28,636 nucleotides of DNA. Origin: Arenibacter sp963972175 (GTDB lineage: Bacteria; Bacteroidota; Bacteroidia; Flavobacteriales; Flavobacteriaceae). The DNA lies in assembly GCA_963972175.1 (NCBI GenBank), contig CAXAVP010000021.1:1-28636 (forward strand). Direction: 5' to 3'. Each line of letters opens with the position of its first letter. Position 1 is the stretch's first letter. A model generated the notes under the pieces. That model was not told the DNA's origin and did no database searches. It worked only from the letters and a program-made list of their open reading frames with translations. Shown here one piece after another: positions 15,631-21,750 of this stretch. Position numbers and translations under genes: made by a program.

Positions 15631-16068
15631 ATGAAAACATTATTTAAAGCAATTACCGCAAAACTGGATACTGTTCCGGAACTTAAATGGGTAGATGAGG
15701 ACAAAGGTCAAATGAACTTTGAAAGGCCGCCAATTTTGTTCCCGGCCGCCTTGGTCACTATTGCTTTGCCAAGGACTAGGAACCTAACAGACAAAAAGCA
15801 GGATGCAAATGCATTGATCAGTGTAAAGCTCTGTTTTGACTATTCCGGGGAAACCAGTTTGGTTACTCCTACTGTAGCCAGGGACAAAAGTTTGGCGTAT
15901 TATGACATTGTAGAAAAAGTATACAAGGCCCTGCAGGGGTTCTCTACCGATAATTTTAATCCCTTGGTAAGGAACAATGTACAGCCATTGCCAAGACCGG
16001 ACGGTTATAAGACTACGGTACTACCGTTTACAACGGAATTTCTGGACTTTTCTGCGGCGGAAGGGTAA
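15631..16068 (+). CDS. Tail completion/terminator-like protein
   Basis: 145 residues starting one base after the previous stop. It begins with a helix (LFKAITAKLDTVPELKWVD), then strands and a segment PILFPAALVTIALP; the C-terminus is LPFTTEFLDFSAAEG. This alpha-beta layout and the position after the gpG-like gene match tail-terminator or neck proteins (Mu gp37 or lambda gpU-like). It is the last gene of the plus-strand late arm and its end overlaps the convergent regulator gene by 41 bases. The role is inferred from context. Confidence 0.6.
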   Translation: MKTLFKAITAKLDTVPELKWVDEDKGQMNFERPPILFPAALVTIALPRTRNLTDKKQDANALISVKLCFDYSGETSLVTPTVARDKSLAYYDIVEKVYKALQGFSTDNFNPLVRNNVQPLPRPDGYKTTVLPFTTEFLDFSAAEG

Positions 16069-16387
16069 TTCTGCAGCTCCAGTCCATATAAGGATAAAGC
16101 CGGCGCAGCTCACTGGTCGTAATCTCTTTCTCTACCAAGCGGTTAATGTAGGCCAGGCGTTTTTTAAGACAGTTCACTATTTGGTTTACGCCAAGATCAA
16201 ATTCCAAGGAAAGGGCCAAAAGGCTGTCATCATATCTAAGACGGCAAATAGTGGCGTGGTAGTAATATCTGCAAGCCATCTTGTCGTGCCGGCGTTCCAG
16301 GTACATATTGCGTTGCCCTACCTCGCCATCAGAAGTAATGCTACTGGGCACCAAGGAATTGTACAAGAGTTGTTTACCGGCTTTCAT
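16028..16387 (-). CDS. Candidate transcription regulator (HTH-like), possible late-gene activator
   Basis: 119 basic residues. Residues 53-76 (DDSLLALSLEFDLGVNQIVN) can form a helix-turn-helix, preceded by a region rich in Arg and Tyr. It lies between the early genes and the plus-strand late arm, where Mu-like phages keep Mor/C-type activators. It starts 20 bases after the lipoprotein gene ends, and both may share a promoter near 16960-16990 that carries a copy of the late motif (16971-16982). It is not recognisably Mor/C by sequence, so the role is inferred. Its 3' end overlaps the convergent tail-completion gene. Confidence 0.5.
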   Translation of the reverse strand: MKAGKQLLYNSLVPSSITSDGEVGQRNMYLERRHDKMACRYYYHATICRLRYDDSLLALSLEFDLGVNQIVNCLKKRLAYINRLVEKEITTSELRRLYPYMDWSCRITLPPQKSPEIPL

Positions 16388-16407
16388 TAGAACAAATGTA
16401 ACTATTT

Positions 16408-16959
16408 TTATGGAATCACCTGATACGCCTGGTTGATAAGCAAAGGGTAAATAGTATCTATTACATTCTCTTTATACCCATCATTATAAGTAAAAATGGC
16501 TTTGATAAATACTTTTGACTCATATATGCTATCATAAACCCTAGCATCAATCAACTTTTCAATCGAATCTATTTTTACATCAAGTTGTTTCATTTTTGTA
16601 ATGAGTTTTTCCTGATCTTCCTTAATATGTCCTATTTCTAATCGTTTGGCTCTAACATTGAACATATTCATACCATCTCCTATTTGTTCCAATTTTATGT
16701 TTTTTTCTTTGGCCGCTGTATTCAATTCTTGGTAATATTCTATTAAAGGACCTACTAGCTTATTATATTCTGCATCAGCTCCTGATATTTTATACATTTC
16801 AATAATATCCAGTGCATTAAAATCGATATTGCTTACATTGTCCTTAAAAGCTTTATCTCTTATGTGCTGTTTTATGTTTTCCACTACAATTTCCTCCTTG
16901 CTTTTTGTACAGCTGACTATGGTGATTAGCAGTATCCAAATAGTAAATATCACTTTCAT
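16408..16959 (-). CDS. Lipoprotein of unknown function, likely a moron
   Basis: 183 residues from the ATG at 16959. A lipoprotein signal is clear: MKVIFTIWILLITIVSC with the lipidated Cys17, followed by TKSKEE. The mature part is helical and charged, with a coiled-coil stretch (about 95-145). The signal lacks the K-E/D-E/D surface-export pattern, so it may stay at the periplasmic face. The DNA is visibly more A/T-rich than the flanking phage genes, and a strong two-way terminator (16994-17017) isolates it from the BRO unit upstream. That is typical of moron genes expressed in the lysogen, for example for superinfection exclusion; function unknown. Confidence 0.65.
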   Translation of the reverse strand: MKVIFTIWILLITIVSCTKSKEEIVVENIKQHIRDKAFKDNVSNIDFNALDIIEMYKISGADAEYNKLVGPLIEYYQELNTAAKEKNIKLEQIGDGMNMFNVRAKRLEIGHIKEDQEKLITKMKQLDVKIDSIEKLIDARVYDSIYESKVFIKAIFTYNDGYKENVIDTIYPLLINQAYQVIP

Positions 16960-16970
16960 AATTGTTAGGT

Positions 16971-16982
16971 TTAAGTATGGAC
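16971..16982 (+). promoter_or_regulatory. Fourth copy of the late-control motif
   Basis: TTAAGTATGGAC matches CTAAGTATGCAC of the 9.8 kb divergent region at 10 of 12 bases. It lies 12 bases upstream of the lipoprotein start codon and ahead of the candidate regulator gene, suggesting shared control or autoregulation. Confidence 0.4.
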
Positions 16983-16993
16983 TAAAAATAACA

Positions 16994-17017
16994 AAACCCG
17001 CTATATTAAGCGGGTTT
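16994..17017. terminator. Bidirectional intrinsic terminator
   Basis: A 9-bp perfect stem AAACCCGCT/AGCGGGTTT has a 6-base loop. T-rich tracts follow on both strands (TTTTT on plus, TTTTGTTATTTTT on minus). It ends the BRO transcript on the minus strand and shields the lipoprotein gene. Confidence 0.8.
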
Positions 17018-17060
17018 TTCAAAGGAAACATGTAGTAGTTTAATAATTATTGCTTGGTCG

Positions 17061-17333
17061 CTAAAAGTCCGGCTCGTAATGCTTAATATAAAGTTTGTCA
17101 AGCTTAGCCTTTATTTTATGGCCATGAACACCTGAAAAAGGTTCATGTCTAGCTTGACCACTAGCCAATTGTTGCATGGCTTCATCTATTAAATCTGCTA
17201 TTCTGAGTAGATTTCGCAACCTATCCGCCGGCGGAAAGGTGTCATTGTTGGATGTCTCTTCCTCACAAAGACCAAGTGTCGCCAATTTATTGTCCGTGAC
17301 CTTAAAGCCTATTGGGTTCCTGTAATTGCTCAT
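17061..17333 (-). CDS. Hypothetical protein paired with the BRO gene
   Basis: 90 residues, mostly helical (ADRLRNLLRIADLIDEAMQQ near residues 36-55), with a His/Gly-rich segment near 65-72. Its ATG overlaps the BRO stop codon region by four bases (17330-17333), so the two are translated as a unit and probably function together. The terminator at 16994-17017 follows. No family recognised. Confidence 0.65.
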   Translation of the reverse strand: MSNYRNPIGFKVTDNKLATLGLCEEETSNNDTFPPADRLRNLLRIADLIDEAMQQLASGQARHEPFSGVHGHKIKAKLDKLYIKHYEPDF

Positions 17334-17986
17334 AATCCTAGAGTTAATTGGTTAGACTTCATTACTCTGGAGCCACTGGCCAACAGTTCCAATCCTTTCA
17401 TTTTGGTAAACCAAGCCGGATGTGTATTGCCAAACAACCAAATTTTCAAAGCCAGCGTTTCTAAAGCGTTCAATTTCTTGGCGGCCTGGTTGGAACCAGT
17501 ACGGCTATTAATGGCCCCGTGATAATCGTTTATGGAATAGTACTCCTCTTTATCTACCACAATCATGCGGACGGGAACCTCATTTATCAAAATACGTGTA
17601 TAAGGAATATTCCGGGCATCAATAAAATTACTATTGGGCTTTTGCATGGCATAATAGCCTTTTTTTCTAATACTGGGCAATACTTCTTTGGTTACCCATT
17701 TGCGGAAAGTTCTGGCCTCAGGTTTGCTGCTTCGTAAAATTAAGGCATAAAGTCCGCTTTCATTGACTAACCACATTTTTCGATTTTGACCTGATGCGGA
17801 TATTTTACGCATCAGCTTTTCGTCATCATCTAATTTTTGCAGAGCGTCATTAGTTCTTTGGATTTCTAGAATATCGCAGATATCCTTTGCTACGAACCAA
17901 GGTTCATTGTCCTCTAAAAGGCTTCTTACCTCTTGGCTAGTTGGGCTAAATTTAAAAGCCCTTTCAATTTGATTTTTTGTGTTCAT
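17330..17986 (-). CDS. BRO-N family antirepressor-like protein
   Basis: 218 residues from the ATG at 17986. Residues about 8-112 are a BRO-N domain: EPWFVAKDICDILEIQ, then DDDEKLMRKI, WLVNESGLYALILRSSKPEA and FRKWVTKEVLPSIRKKG, all typical of this DNA-binding antirepressor family. The C-terminal 100 residues contain EEYYSINDYHGAIN and ALKIWLFGNTHPAWF and I do not recognise them. The gene is separated from the early operon by a structured leader with terminators, so it is probably controlled on its own. Such proteins often counter phage repressors; here the target is unknown. Confidence 0.85.
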   Translation of the reverse strand: MNTKNQIERAFKFSPTSQEVRSLLEDNEPWFVAKDICDILEIQRTNDALQKLDDDEKLMRKISASGQNRKMWLVNESGLYALILRSSKPEARTFRKWVTKEVLPSIRKKGYYAMQKPNSNFIDARNIPYTRILINEVPVRMIVVDKEEYYSINDYHGAINSRTGSNQAAKKLNALETLALKIWLFGNTHPAWFTKMKGLELLASGSRVMKSNQLTLGL

Positions 17987-18015
17987 AATGAGAGATTGTT
18001 TTTTGACTTGCGGAC

Positions 18016-18041
18016 AAAAAAAGACGGCGCCCACTTCCCGT
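18016..18041 (-). terminator. Terminator-like hairpin just before the BRO gene
   Basis: On the minus strand ACGG (18038-18041) pairs with CCGT (18024-18027), and TTTTTTT follows (18016-18022). The stem is short, but with the U7 tract it can act as a terminator or attenuator about 30 bases before the BRO start. Confidence 0.4.
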
Positions 18042-18042
18042 T

Positions 18043-18187
18043 GTCAAAGTCTTCTCTCAAAGGCTTATAATAGCCATTACAACTATTATACGGGGTTAGG
18101 CACCGATATGGTGAGTACGAGCATAAAAAAAGCCCGTAACGCAACGCCGGGCAACTCTCGTTGCCTTTGAGATTAAAAAACTTTGAC
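18043..18187 (-). ncRNA. Candidate structured leader/regulatory RNA upstream of the BRO gene
   Basis: The 272-base gap (17987-18258) has extensive complementarity on the minus strand. An outer helix of 8 bp (GTCAAAGT 18180-18187 with 18043-18050) and a second of 10 bp (TCTCAAAGGC 18163-18172 with 18055-18064) enclose four hairpins: GGCAAC-GAGA-GTTGCC with a GNRA loop (18150-18165), GCCCG/CGGGC followed by U7 (18125-18152), CACC/GGTG (18101-18113) and TATAATAG/CTATTATA (18066-18090). The GNRA hairpin and the terminator hairpin share bases, so they exclude each other, as in attenuators. I cannot name the family. Minus orientation is favoured by the U-tracts and the GNRA loop. Confidence 0.6.
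18125..18152 (-). terminator. Intrinsic terminator inside the structured RNA
   Basis: On the minus strand GCCCG and CGGGC pair around an 11-base loop, followed directly by TTTTTTT (18125-18131). It can end the early operon, whose last gene stops at 18259, or act as a switch within the BRO leader. Confidence 0.6.
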
Positions 18188-18258
18188 GTTGCTAATATAC
18201 AATTTTTTTGTTGCAAGTATTTTTTTTAGCTTATATTTTAAATTATCATCGGTTTTGC

Positions 18259-18441
18259 TTATAACAATTTTCGGATTGCTCCTCTAAGTTGCTGAAGCTG
18301 TAAGTCTATATTCTCCAAGTCGTTGGCAGCCCATTCAAGATCTTGTATTAGTTCTGGTTCCTCTAATATTATGGAGACACGCTTGTGTTCCTCTACCAAT
18401 TGGGCAATACGGGCCTCGAGTGTTTTTATGGCGTAGTACAT
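18259..18441 (-). CDS. Small coiled-coil protein, last gene of the early operon
   Basis: 60 residues, almost wholly coiled coil (heptads around LEARIAQLVEEHKR and LENIDLQLQQLRGAIRKLL). It overlaps the upstream gene by 16 bases. No function recognised; early-operon phage proteins of this kind often bind host factors, but nothing here shows it. Confidence 0.6.
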   Translation of the reverse strand: MYYAIKTLEARIAQLVEEHKRVSIILEEPELIQDLEWAANDLENIDLQLQQLRGAIRKLL

Positions 18442-18710
18442 GTTTTGATATTTGCAGATTTTAATGGATTAGAGTCATCGTAAATAATTAAATTACCTTC
18501 CTCAATGTATTCATTTGCAGATATTGGAATTCCTTGATACATTGGATTTTTGCCTACTTTTAAATTATGTACTTGGGCTTCTACTTGTTCTACAAACGCT
18601 TCCAAATCTTTAGGGTTCATTAAAATAGTTGGGTTTTTCATTGCCCTAACTTTGTTTGTTTTTATCTGGTGTATAAGTTTTTCCTCCATTTTTAATTGGC
18701 TAAAATTCAT
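18426..18710 (-). CDS. Hypothetical early protein
   Basis: 94 residues, overlapping the upstream gene by 11 bases and the downstream gene by 16. It shows NPTILMNPKDLEAFVEQ, then MYQGIPISANEYIEEGNLII, an alternating helix-strand pattern. I do not recognise the family. Confidence 0.65.
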   Translation of the reverse strand: MNFSQLKMEEKLIHQIKTNKVRAMKNPTILMNPKDLEAFVEQVEAQVHNLKVGKNPMYQGIPISANEYIEEGNLIIYDDSNPLKSANIKTCTTP

Positions 18711-19146
18711 CCTCCCACCGTCTTTTCTTTAGGTAGCGGTTGGGGTCTACCTTGGTTTTCCAAGTATTAAGGCGCAAATGGTTGTTGTATCGGCGTATGC
18801 CTTCCAGGGCCTTTATTTTGTCCGCATCGGTAAGCTTTTTCCAATCTTCCCTGGTCTCTGCCTTCCTGGTCTTATGGGCGTAGGCTTCCCAAAAGGCCTC
18901 AAAGGAAATATCCGGGAAACCTATGGTGATCTCAAAGTTGGCTTTTAGCTTCAACTGCCAATCGCCTATCATTTTTTCTATTACAGGAAAATTGCCCTCC
19001 ATAAACAACCAACGGGCCTGCCTTTGTGATAGCTTCCCATCTAGTATGGTAAAGCTGTATAGGTCACCGTTTAAATGATATTTAAACACCCAAACATCAG
19101 AGGATGTTTTGGCCTTTATGGTATAAGTGGTGTATTGCTCTTTCAT
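18700..19146 (-). CDS. Early protein with a replisome-organiser-like C-terminal motif
   Basis: 148 residues. The C-terminal part (about 80-148) has FEAFWEAYAHKTRKAETREDW, LTDADKIKALEGIRRYNNHL, PNRYLKKRRWEDEF. This F-x-x-F/W-x-x-Y ... W-x-x-L ... Y-L-x-x-x-x-W-x-D layout is common at the C-terminus of phage replication-associated proteins. The N-terminus (about 1-75) is beta-rich and unrecognised. The start overlaps the previous stop by four bases (ATGA). A role in replication is suggested by the motif only. Confidence 0.6.
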   Translation of the reverse strand: MKEQYTTYTIKAKTSSDVWVFKYHLNGDLYSFTILDGKLSQRQARWLFMEGNFPVIEKMIGDWQLKLKANFEITIGFPDISFEAFWEAYAHKTRKAETREDWKKLTDADKIKALEGIRRYNNHLRLNTWKTKVDPNRYLKKRRWEDEF

Positions 19147-19466
19147 GATAGTTTTTGGTTAAGTTCATCTGCAAAAGCAGATATTAAACTACACTCATAA
19201 CTTACCTCCTCTCCAAACAGCCAGCTCCTTAGCCACTCCTCCAAAATATCCGCCTCATGGTACTTTAAAGAGATGCTTACTGTTTTGGTTAGCTGTGTGG
19301 TACCAACCTCTATCTTTAGCATTTTTTTGCGGACTTCACTAAGTATTGAGCGTTGGGCCTGTTCTTTTCTGTTCTTGGGTGGCTCAAAGCCCATCACCGC
19401 AAAGGTGCCGTTGACTGCCTTGAGTTTGTCTACTTTAATCTTTTTAATCTTAATGGGTTCCATCAT
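19143..19466 (-). CDS. Hypothetical early protein
   Basis: 107 residues with a very basic start (MMEPIKIKKIKVDKLK) and a long amphipathic middle. Two adjacent ATGs (19466, 19463) could start it. It begins one base after the zinc-ribbon gene ends and overlaps the next gene by four bases. No family recognised. Confidence 0.65.
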   Translation of the reverse strand: MMEPIKIKKIKVDKLKAVNGTFAVMGFEPPKNRKEQAQRSILSEVRKKMLKIEVGTTQLTKTVSISLKYHEADILEEWLRSWLFGEEVSYECSLISAFADELNQKLS

Positions 19467-19467
19467 T

Positions 19468-19611
19468 TTAACATTCGGTTATAGAGTACAATGATTTATT
19501 ACAGTGCCGGCAACGGGCCTCTGTTGTCTCACAGGTTACGCAGGAACTGGTGACCCTTAGCGTGTAGTCATGGGGACACAGTTCCTGCAGTATATGTATA
19601 TACCAGGGCAT
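19468..19611 (-). CDS. Small zinc-ribbon-like protein
   Basis: 47 residues, with its ATG inside the upstream stop (TAATG at 19609-19613) and its own stop one base before the next start. Four cysteines form C-x2-C-x6-C-x2-C (residues 24, 27, 34, 37), with two more at 12 and 47. This is a likely zinc-binding knuckle. Perfect packing between two genes plus the cysteine pattern makes it a real gene. Function unknown; small phage zinc proteins often bind nucleic acid or RNA polymerase. Confidence 0.65.
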   Translation of the reverse strand: MPWYIHILQELCPHDYTLRVTSSCVTCETTEARCRHCNKSLYSITEC

Positions 19612-19952
19612 TAATGGGCAAGTTTTAGTTCCAAGCAGTCCTTTTCCAGTTCCTTAGTGGTGTTGTAAAAGGGCATTTGGAGGCTATATACAAGGTTCAT
19701 TTCTACATTGGCCCCTTTACTTTGCGATGCGTCCGGTAACAGTAGTATGGCATCACAATCCATTAAAGCCTTAATGCATTTTCGCATGGCCTCTTCCCAG
19801 GTAACATTAAAAGACCCTACTACCTCTAGTGGGTTAACGGCCTCATAGCCCAAGGCCTCTATTTCTTTTTGGGCGACACCGAATTTCATGGTGCATTCCG
19901 CTACCGGTTCCCCGGTGACTTTGCCCGCTATATAGACTTTTATTTTTTTCAT
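19611..19952 (-). CDS. DUF4406 / nucleoside 2-deoxyribosyltransferase-like protein
   Basis: 113 residues. The start MKKIKVYIAGKVTG, the middle ALGYEAVNPLEVVGS and DAILLLPDASQSKGANVEMNL match the small DUF4406 family. That family has the fold of nucleoside 2-deoxyribosyltransferases, with the S-x-G-A-x-x-E motif (residues about 78-84) around the catalytic Glu. In phages these may act in nucleotide salvage or in making unusual nucleotides; substrate unknown. Confidence 0.8.
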   Translation of the reverse strand: MKKIKVYIAGKVTGEPVAECTMKFGVAQKEIEALGYEAVNPLEVVGSFNVTWEEAMRKCIKALMDCDAILLLPDASQSKGANVEMNLVYSLQMPFYNTTKELEKDCLELKLAH

Positions 19953-19953
19953 C

Positions 19954-20262
19954 TTACTTTACTTTAGAGGTCAATGCCAGGAATACGCACAGCGTGGTTA
20001 TTTTAAGGTCTCCGGTATAGCGCACGGTAAGGATGGTCTTCTCGTGCTTTTCTACCCGGACTACTATGTAACTTTCGTTCACAAATTCGGCATAGACCTT
20101 AAAGCCCTTGAAGTGTATGACGTTCTGCTTTAATTTTGGCTTTAGTTTCTTCTTAAGAAAGGCGGTCCAGATATCCTGCATTACTTTCTTCCAGTCATTG
20201 TAAAGTTCACTGGTAATGCCAAGCTCTTTTAGTTCCTGATCGGTAATTTCATTTTTTTGCAT
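19954..20262 (-). CDS. Hypothetical early protein
   Basis: 102 residues: helical N-terminus (ITDQELKELGITSELYNDW), basic middle (LKKKLKPKLKQNV) and beta-rich C-terminus. It overlaps the upstream gene by 14 bases and ends one base before the DUF4406 gene. No family recognised. Confidence 0.6.
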   Translation of the reverse strand: MQKNEITDQELKELGITSELYNDWKKVMQDIWTAFLKKKLKPKLKQNVIHFKGFKVYAEFVNESYIVVRVEKHEKTILTVRYTGDLKITTLCVFLALTSKVK

Positions 20263-20566
20263 GTTCCTTGAATCTTTTATGCACCATGCTCTCCAGTGCG
20301 GTTATTATAATACTTGTTTCGCCAATTGGCTTAGGGTTGTCCATTTCCTTTAAAGGCTTTTGGACGGGAGCCTTTCCACTTTGCAACCATTCCCCAAAGC
20401 GTTCTAGATCTGCATAGCTGCGGCCTGTTTGGTGGTTTATGGTCTCCCAGCCCAATTGCCTAAGAAGGCTTAGAATATATTTATGCTTGCTGTCCGAGGC
20501 ATTGAACATACCCCAATATTTGGGCGTTTTCTTAAAGGCGTTCCACTTTTTGTAATCAAAGCTCAT
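20249..20566 (-). CDS. Early protein, possibly gp16/DUF1018-related
   Basis: 105 residues from the ATG at 20566, chosen because it overlaps the stop of the small membrane gene (ATGA at 20563-20566). Residues 24-62 (SKHKYILSLLRQLGWETINH, then GRSYADLERFGEWLQ) recall the C-terminal half of Mu gp16-type proteins, where a K-I-x-x-L-x-x-L-G segment precedes a T-G-x-x-x-x-x-x-L part. The resemblance is weak and the N-terminal half of that family is absent. Function of gp16 is itself not settled. Confidence 0.55.
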   Translation of the reverse strand: MSFDYKKWNAFKKTPKYWGMFNASDSKHKYILSLLRQLGWETINHQTGRSYADLERFGEWLQSGKAPVQKPLKEMDNPKPIGETSIIITALESMVHKRFKEHAKK

Positions 20567-20682
20567 AGGTGGTCTTTTAATATGTAAAACAGTAAAACGG
20601 CCAAGGTGGAGGCACTGGCAACGGCGCAGCAAACTAGAATGGTATCCCGTAGGTAAAACCAAATAATTTTAAGTTTTTTCAT
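20563..20682 (-). CDS. 39-residue single-pass membrane protein
   Basis: A short frame with a basic start (MKKLKIIWFYLRD) and one membrane helix (about residues 14-35, TILVCCAVASASTLAVLLFY). Both ends overlap neighbours by four bases as ATGA (20679-20682 and 20563-20566), which strongly supports a real, coupled gene. Function unknown; candidates are an inner-membrane early protein that alters host physiology or excludes other phages. Confidence 0.65.
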   Translation of the reverse strand: MKKLKIIWFYLRDTILVCCAVASASTLAVLLFYILKDHL

Positions 20683-20879
20683 ATCTCGTTATTTAATTGA
20701 TTGTTTAGACAGTCGTTAAAGCCTCTGGTATAGGCGGCTTTTTCGTTCTCCATTACCAAGGCCTCCATGTCCTCTATGAACTTTAGAAGGTGGCCCACGC
20801 TCTGGGCACGTACACCGTAGGAACTCATTAGGGTTCCTATGTCATGACCGGTATTTTGGTTATGGATGTCCTTTTTCAT
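20679..20879 (-). CDS. Small hypothetical early protein
   Basis: 66 residues, with a helical middle (SVGHLLKFIEDMEALVMEN) and GFNDCLNNQ near the end. It opens a tightly coupled sub-cluster after a 197-base gap with a hairpin. No family recognised. Confidence 0.6.
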   Translation of the reverse strand: MKKDIHNQNTGHDIGTLMSSYGVRAQSVGHLLKFIEDMEALVMENEKAAYTRGFNDCLNNQLNNEI

Positions 20880-20891
20880 GGGGTTTAAATA

Positions 20892-20926
20892 ACCAGGGCA
20901 AAGTTTGGGGAGATATTTGCCCTGGT
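20892..20926. other. Inverted repeat in the 20880-21076 intergenic gap
   Basis: A perfect 11-bp inverted repeat (ACCAGGGCAAA / TTTGCCCTGGT) with a 13-base loop lies 13 bases before the 66-residue gene. It has no U-tract on either strand, so it is more likely an operator, an RNA-processing site or a translation-control hairpin than a terminator. The rest of this gap shows no gene I can support. Confidence 0.5.
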
Positions 20927-21076
20927 ATTAATGGAAATGCAACCATCGGTAACGACTAAACTGCTCCGATTACGTGTGCCTTAGACCGACAAACAACACA
21001 TCTTGCGCAATGTTATAACGAGGGAGTTTCCAAAACCCCGGACGGTTACGCTAAGGAGCTTCAGCCCCGCTGCATT

Positions 21077-21208
21077 TCAATATTTCATTTTTTTACGTTC
21101 CTCAATCTTGGTTCTTTCCAAGGCTTTGGCAGCTCTTAACGCCTTAAGGGCCGCCTGTCTTTGTTCTTGTGCAATCTCATATGCCGTTAGGCTGTTCCTA
21201 GACTTCAT
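21077..21208 (-). CDS. Small basic helical protein
   Basis: 43 residues (MKSRNSLTAYEIAQEQRQ, then a Lys/Arg/Ala-rich helix ending ERKKMKY). It overlaps the preceding 53-residue gene by 11 bases. Its high positive charge would allow nucleic-acid binding; no family recognised. Support is from packing only. Confidence 0.45.
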   Translation of the reverse strand: MKSRNSLTAYEIAQEQRQAALKALRAAKALERTKIEERKKMKY

Positions 21209-21359
21209 GTGCTTCTTTTACCAAATGCTCCTGGAAGGCGGTGGCCTCACTCCTGGTAAGTTCCGTCACTGCCACCCAGTTGCCGTTCATATCCTTGTAC
21301 ACTATTTTATTGCGTACCCTTATCCTGTCTTCTGAAATTTTGGTTATAACTATGGCCAT
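21198..21359 (-). CDS. Small hypothetical protein
   Basis: 53 residues starting within the upstream stop codon (TAATG at 21357-21361). The sequence alternates strands (MAIVITKISEDRIRVRNKIV and DMNGNWVAVTELT) then a helix, like a small beta-hairpin domain. Coupling to the gene before and overlap with the gene after support it. No family recognised. Confidence 0.55.
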   Translation of the reverse strand: MAIVITKISEDRIRVRNKIVYKDMNGNWVAVTELTRSEATAFQEHLVKEAHEV

Positions 21360-21748
21360 TACTTTCTGTAATTAAGCTTCCACAGTTTTTTGCCTTCCAA
21401 CACCACCGGATCTTTGGACAACCAAAGCCTTACGGTCTTTTTTGGTAGGTTCAGGGATTCATAGACAAAGTTCCTTAATGCGCTATTGAAGAACCCAAGA
21501 GCCTTACTTGGATGTTTTCCTTTGTTTTTGTAAGACTTTAAAGGGTAATCCCCTTCTTTTCCAAAGCTGAAGAACCAAGTGCCACCATCGTTCTCATCCT
21601 GGAAGAACACCGCTTTATCATCCTCGGTGATATTAAGATCTTCTACCGTCTGGTGGCTAACGGTTACGGTGCCGTTACTGGCAGCGAAACTAATGTACCT
21701 GCCCTTTTGTTGGCGTCCTGTTAGGACTATTCTCTTTATTTTCAACAT
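21359..21748 (-). CDS. Hypothetical early protein
   Basis: 129 residues, two bases after the DUF3164 gene. The first 60 residues look beta-rich (GRYISFAASNGTVTVSHQTV, AVFFQDENDGGTWFFSFG). The C-terminus is basic with KTVRLWLSKDPVVLEGKKLW. No family recognised; the position within the Mu-like early core is its only clue. Confidence 0.6.
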   Translation of the reverse strand: MLKIKRIVLTGRQQKGRYISFAASNGTVTVSHQTVEDLNITEDDKAVFFQDENDGGTWFFSFGKEGDYPLKSYKNKGKHPSKALGFFNSALRNFVYESLNLPKKTVRLWLSKDPVVLEGKKLWKLNYRK

Positions 21749-21750
21749 AA

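Noticed and set aside
15977..16390. A 137-codon plus-strand frame at the end of the plus late arm
   Set aside because: It overlaps the end of the tail-completion gene and lies wholly antisense to the candidate regulator, whose composition and HTH-like segment are more convincing.
17983..18216. A 77-codon minus-strand frame across the gap before the BRO gene
   Set aside because: It has no ATG start and runs through strong RNA stems and two U-tracts; base pairing explains the region better.
20947..20963. Tiny 28-codon minus-strand frame over the 20892-20926 hairpin
   Set aside because: It runs through a perfect inverted repeat and into the next gene without coupling; the hairpin is the better explanation.
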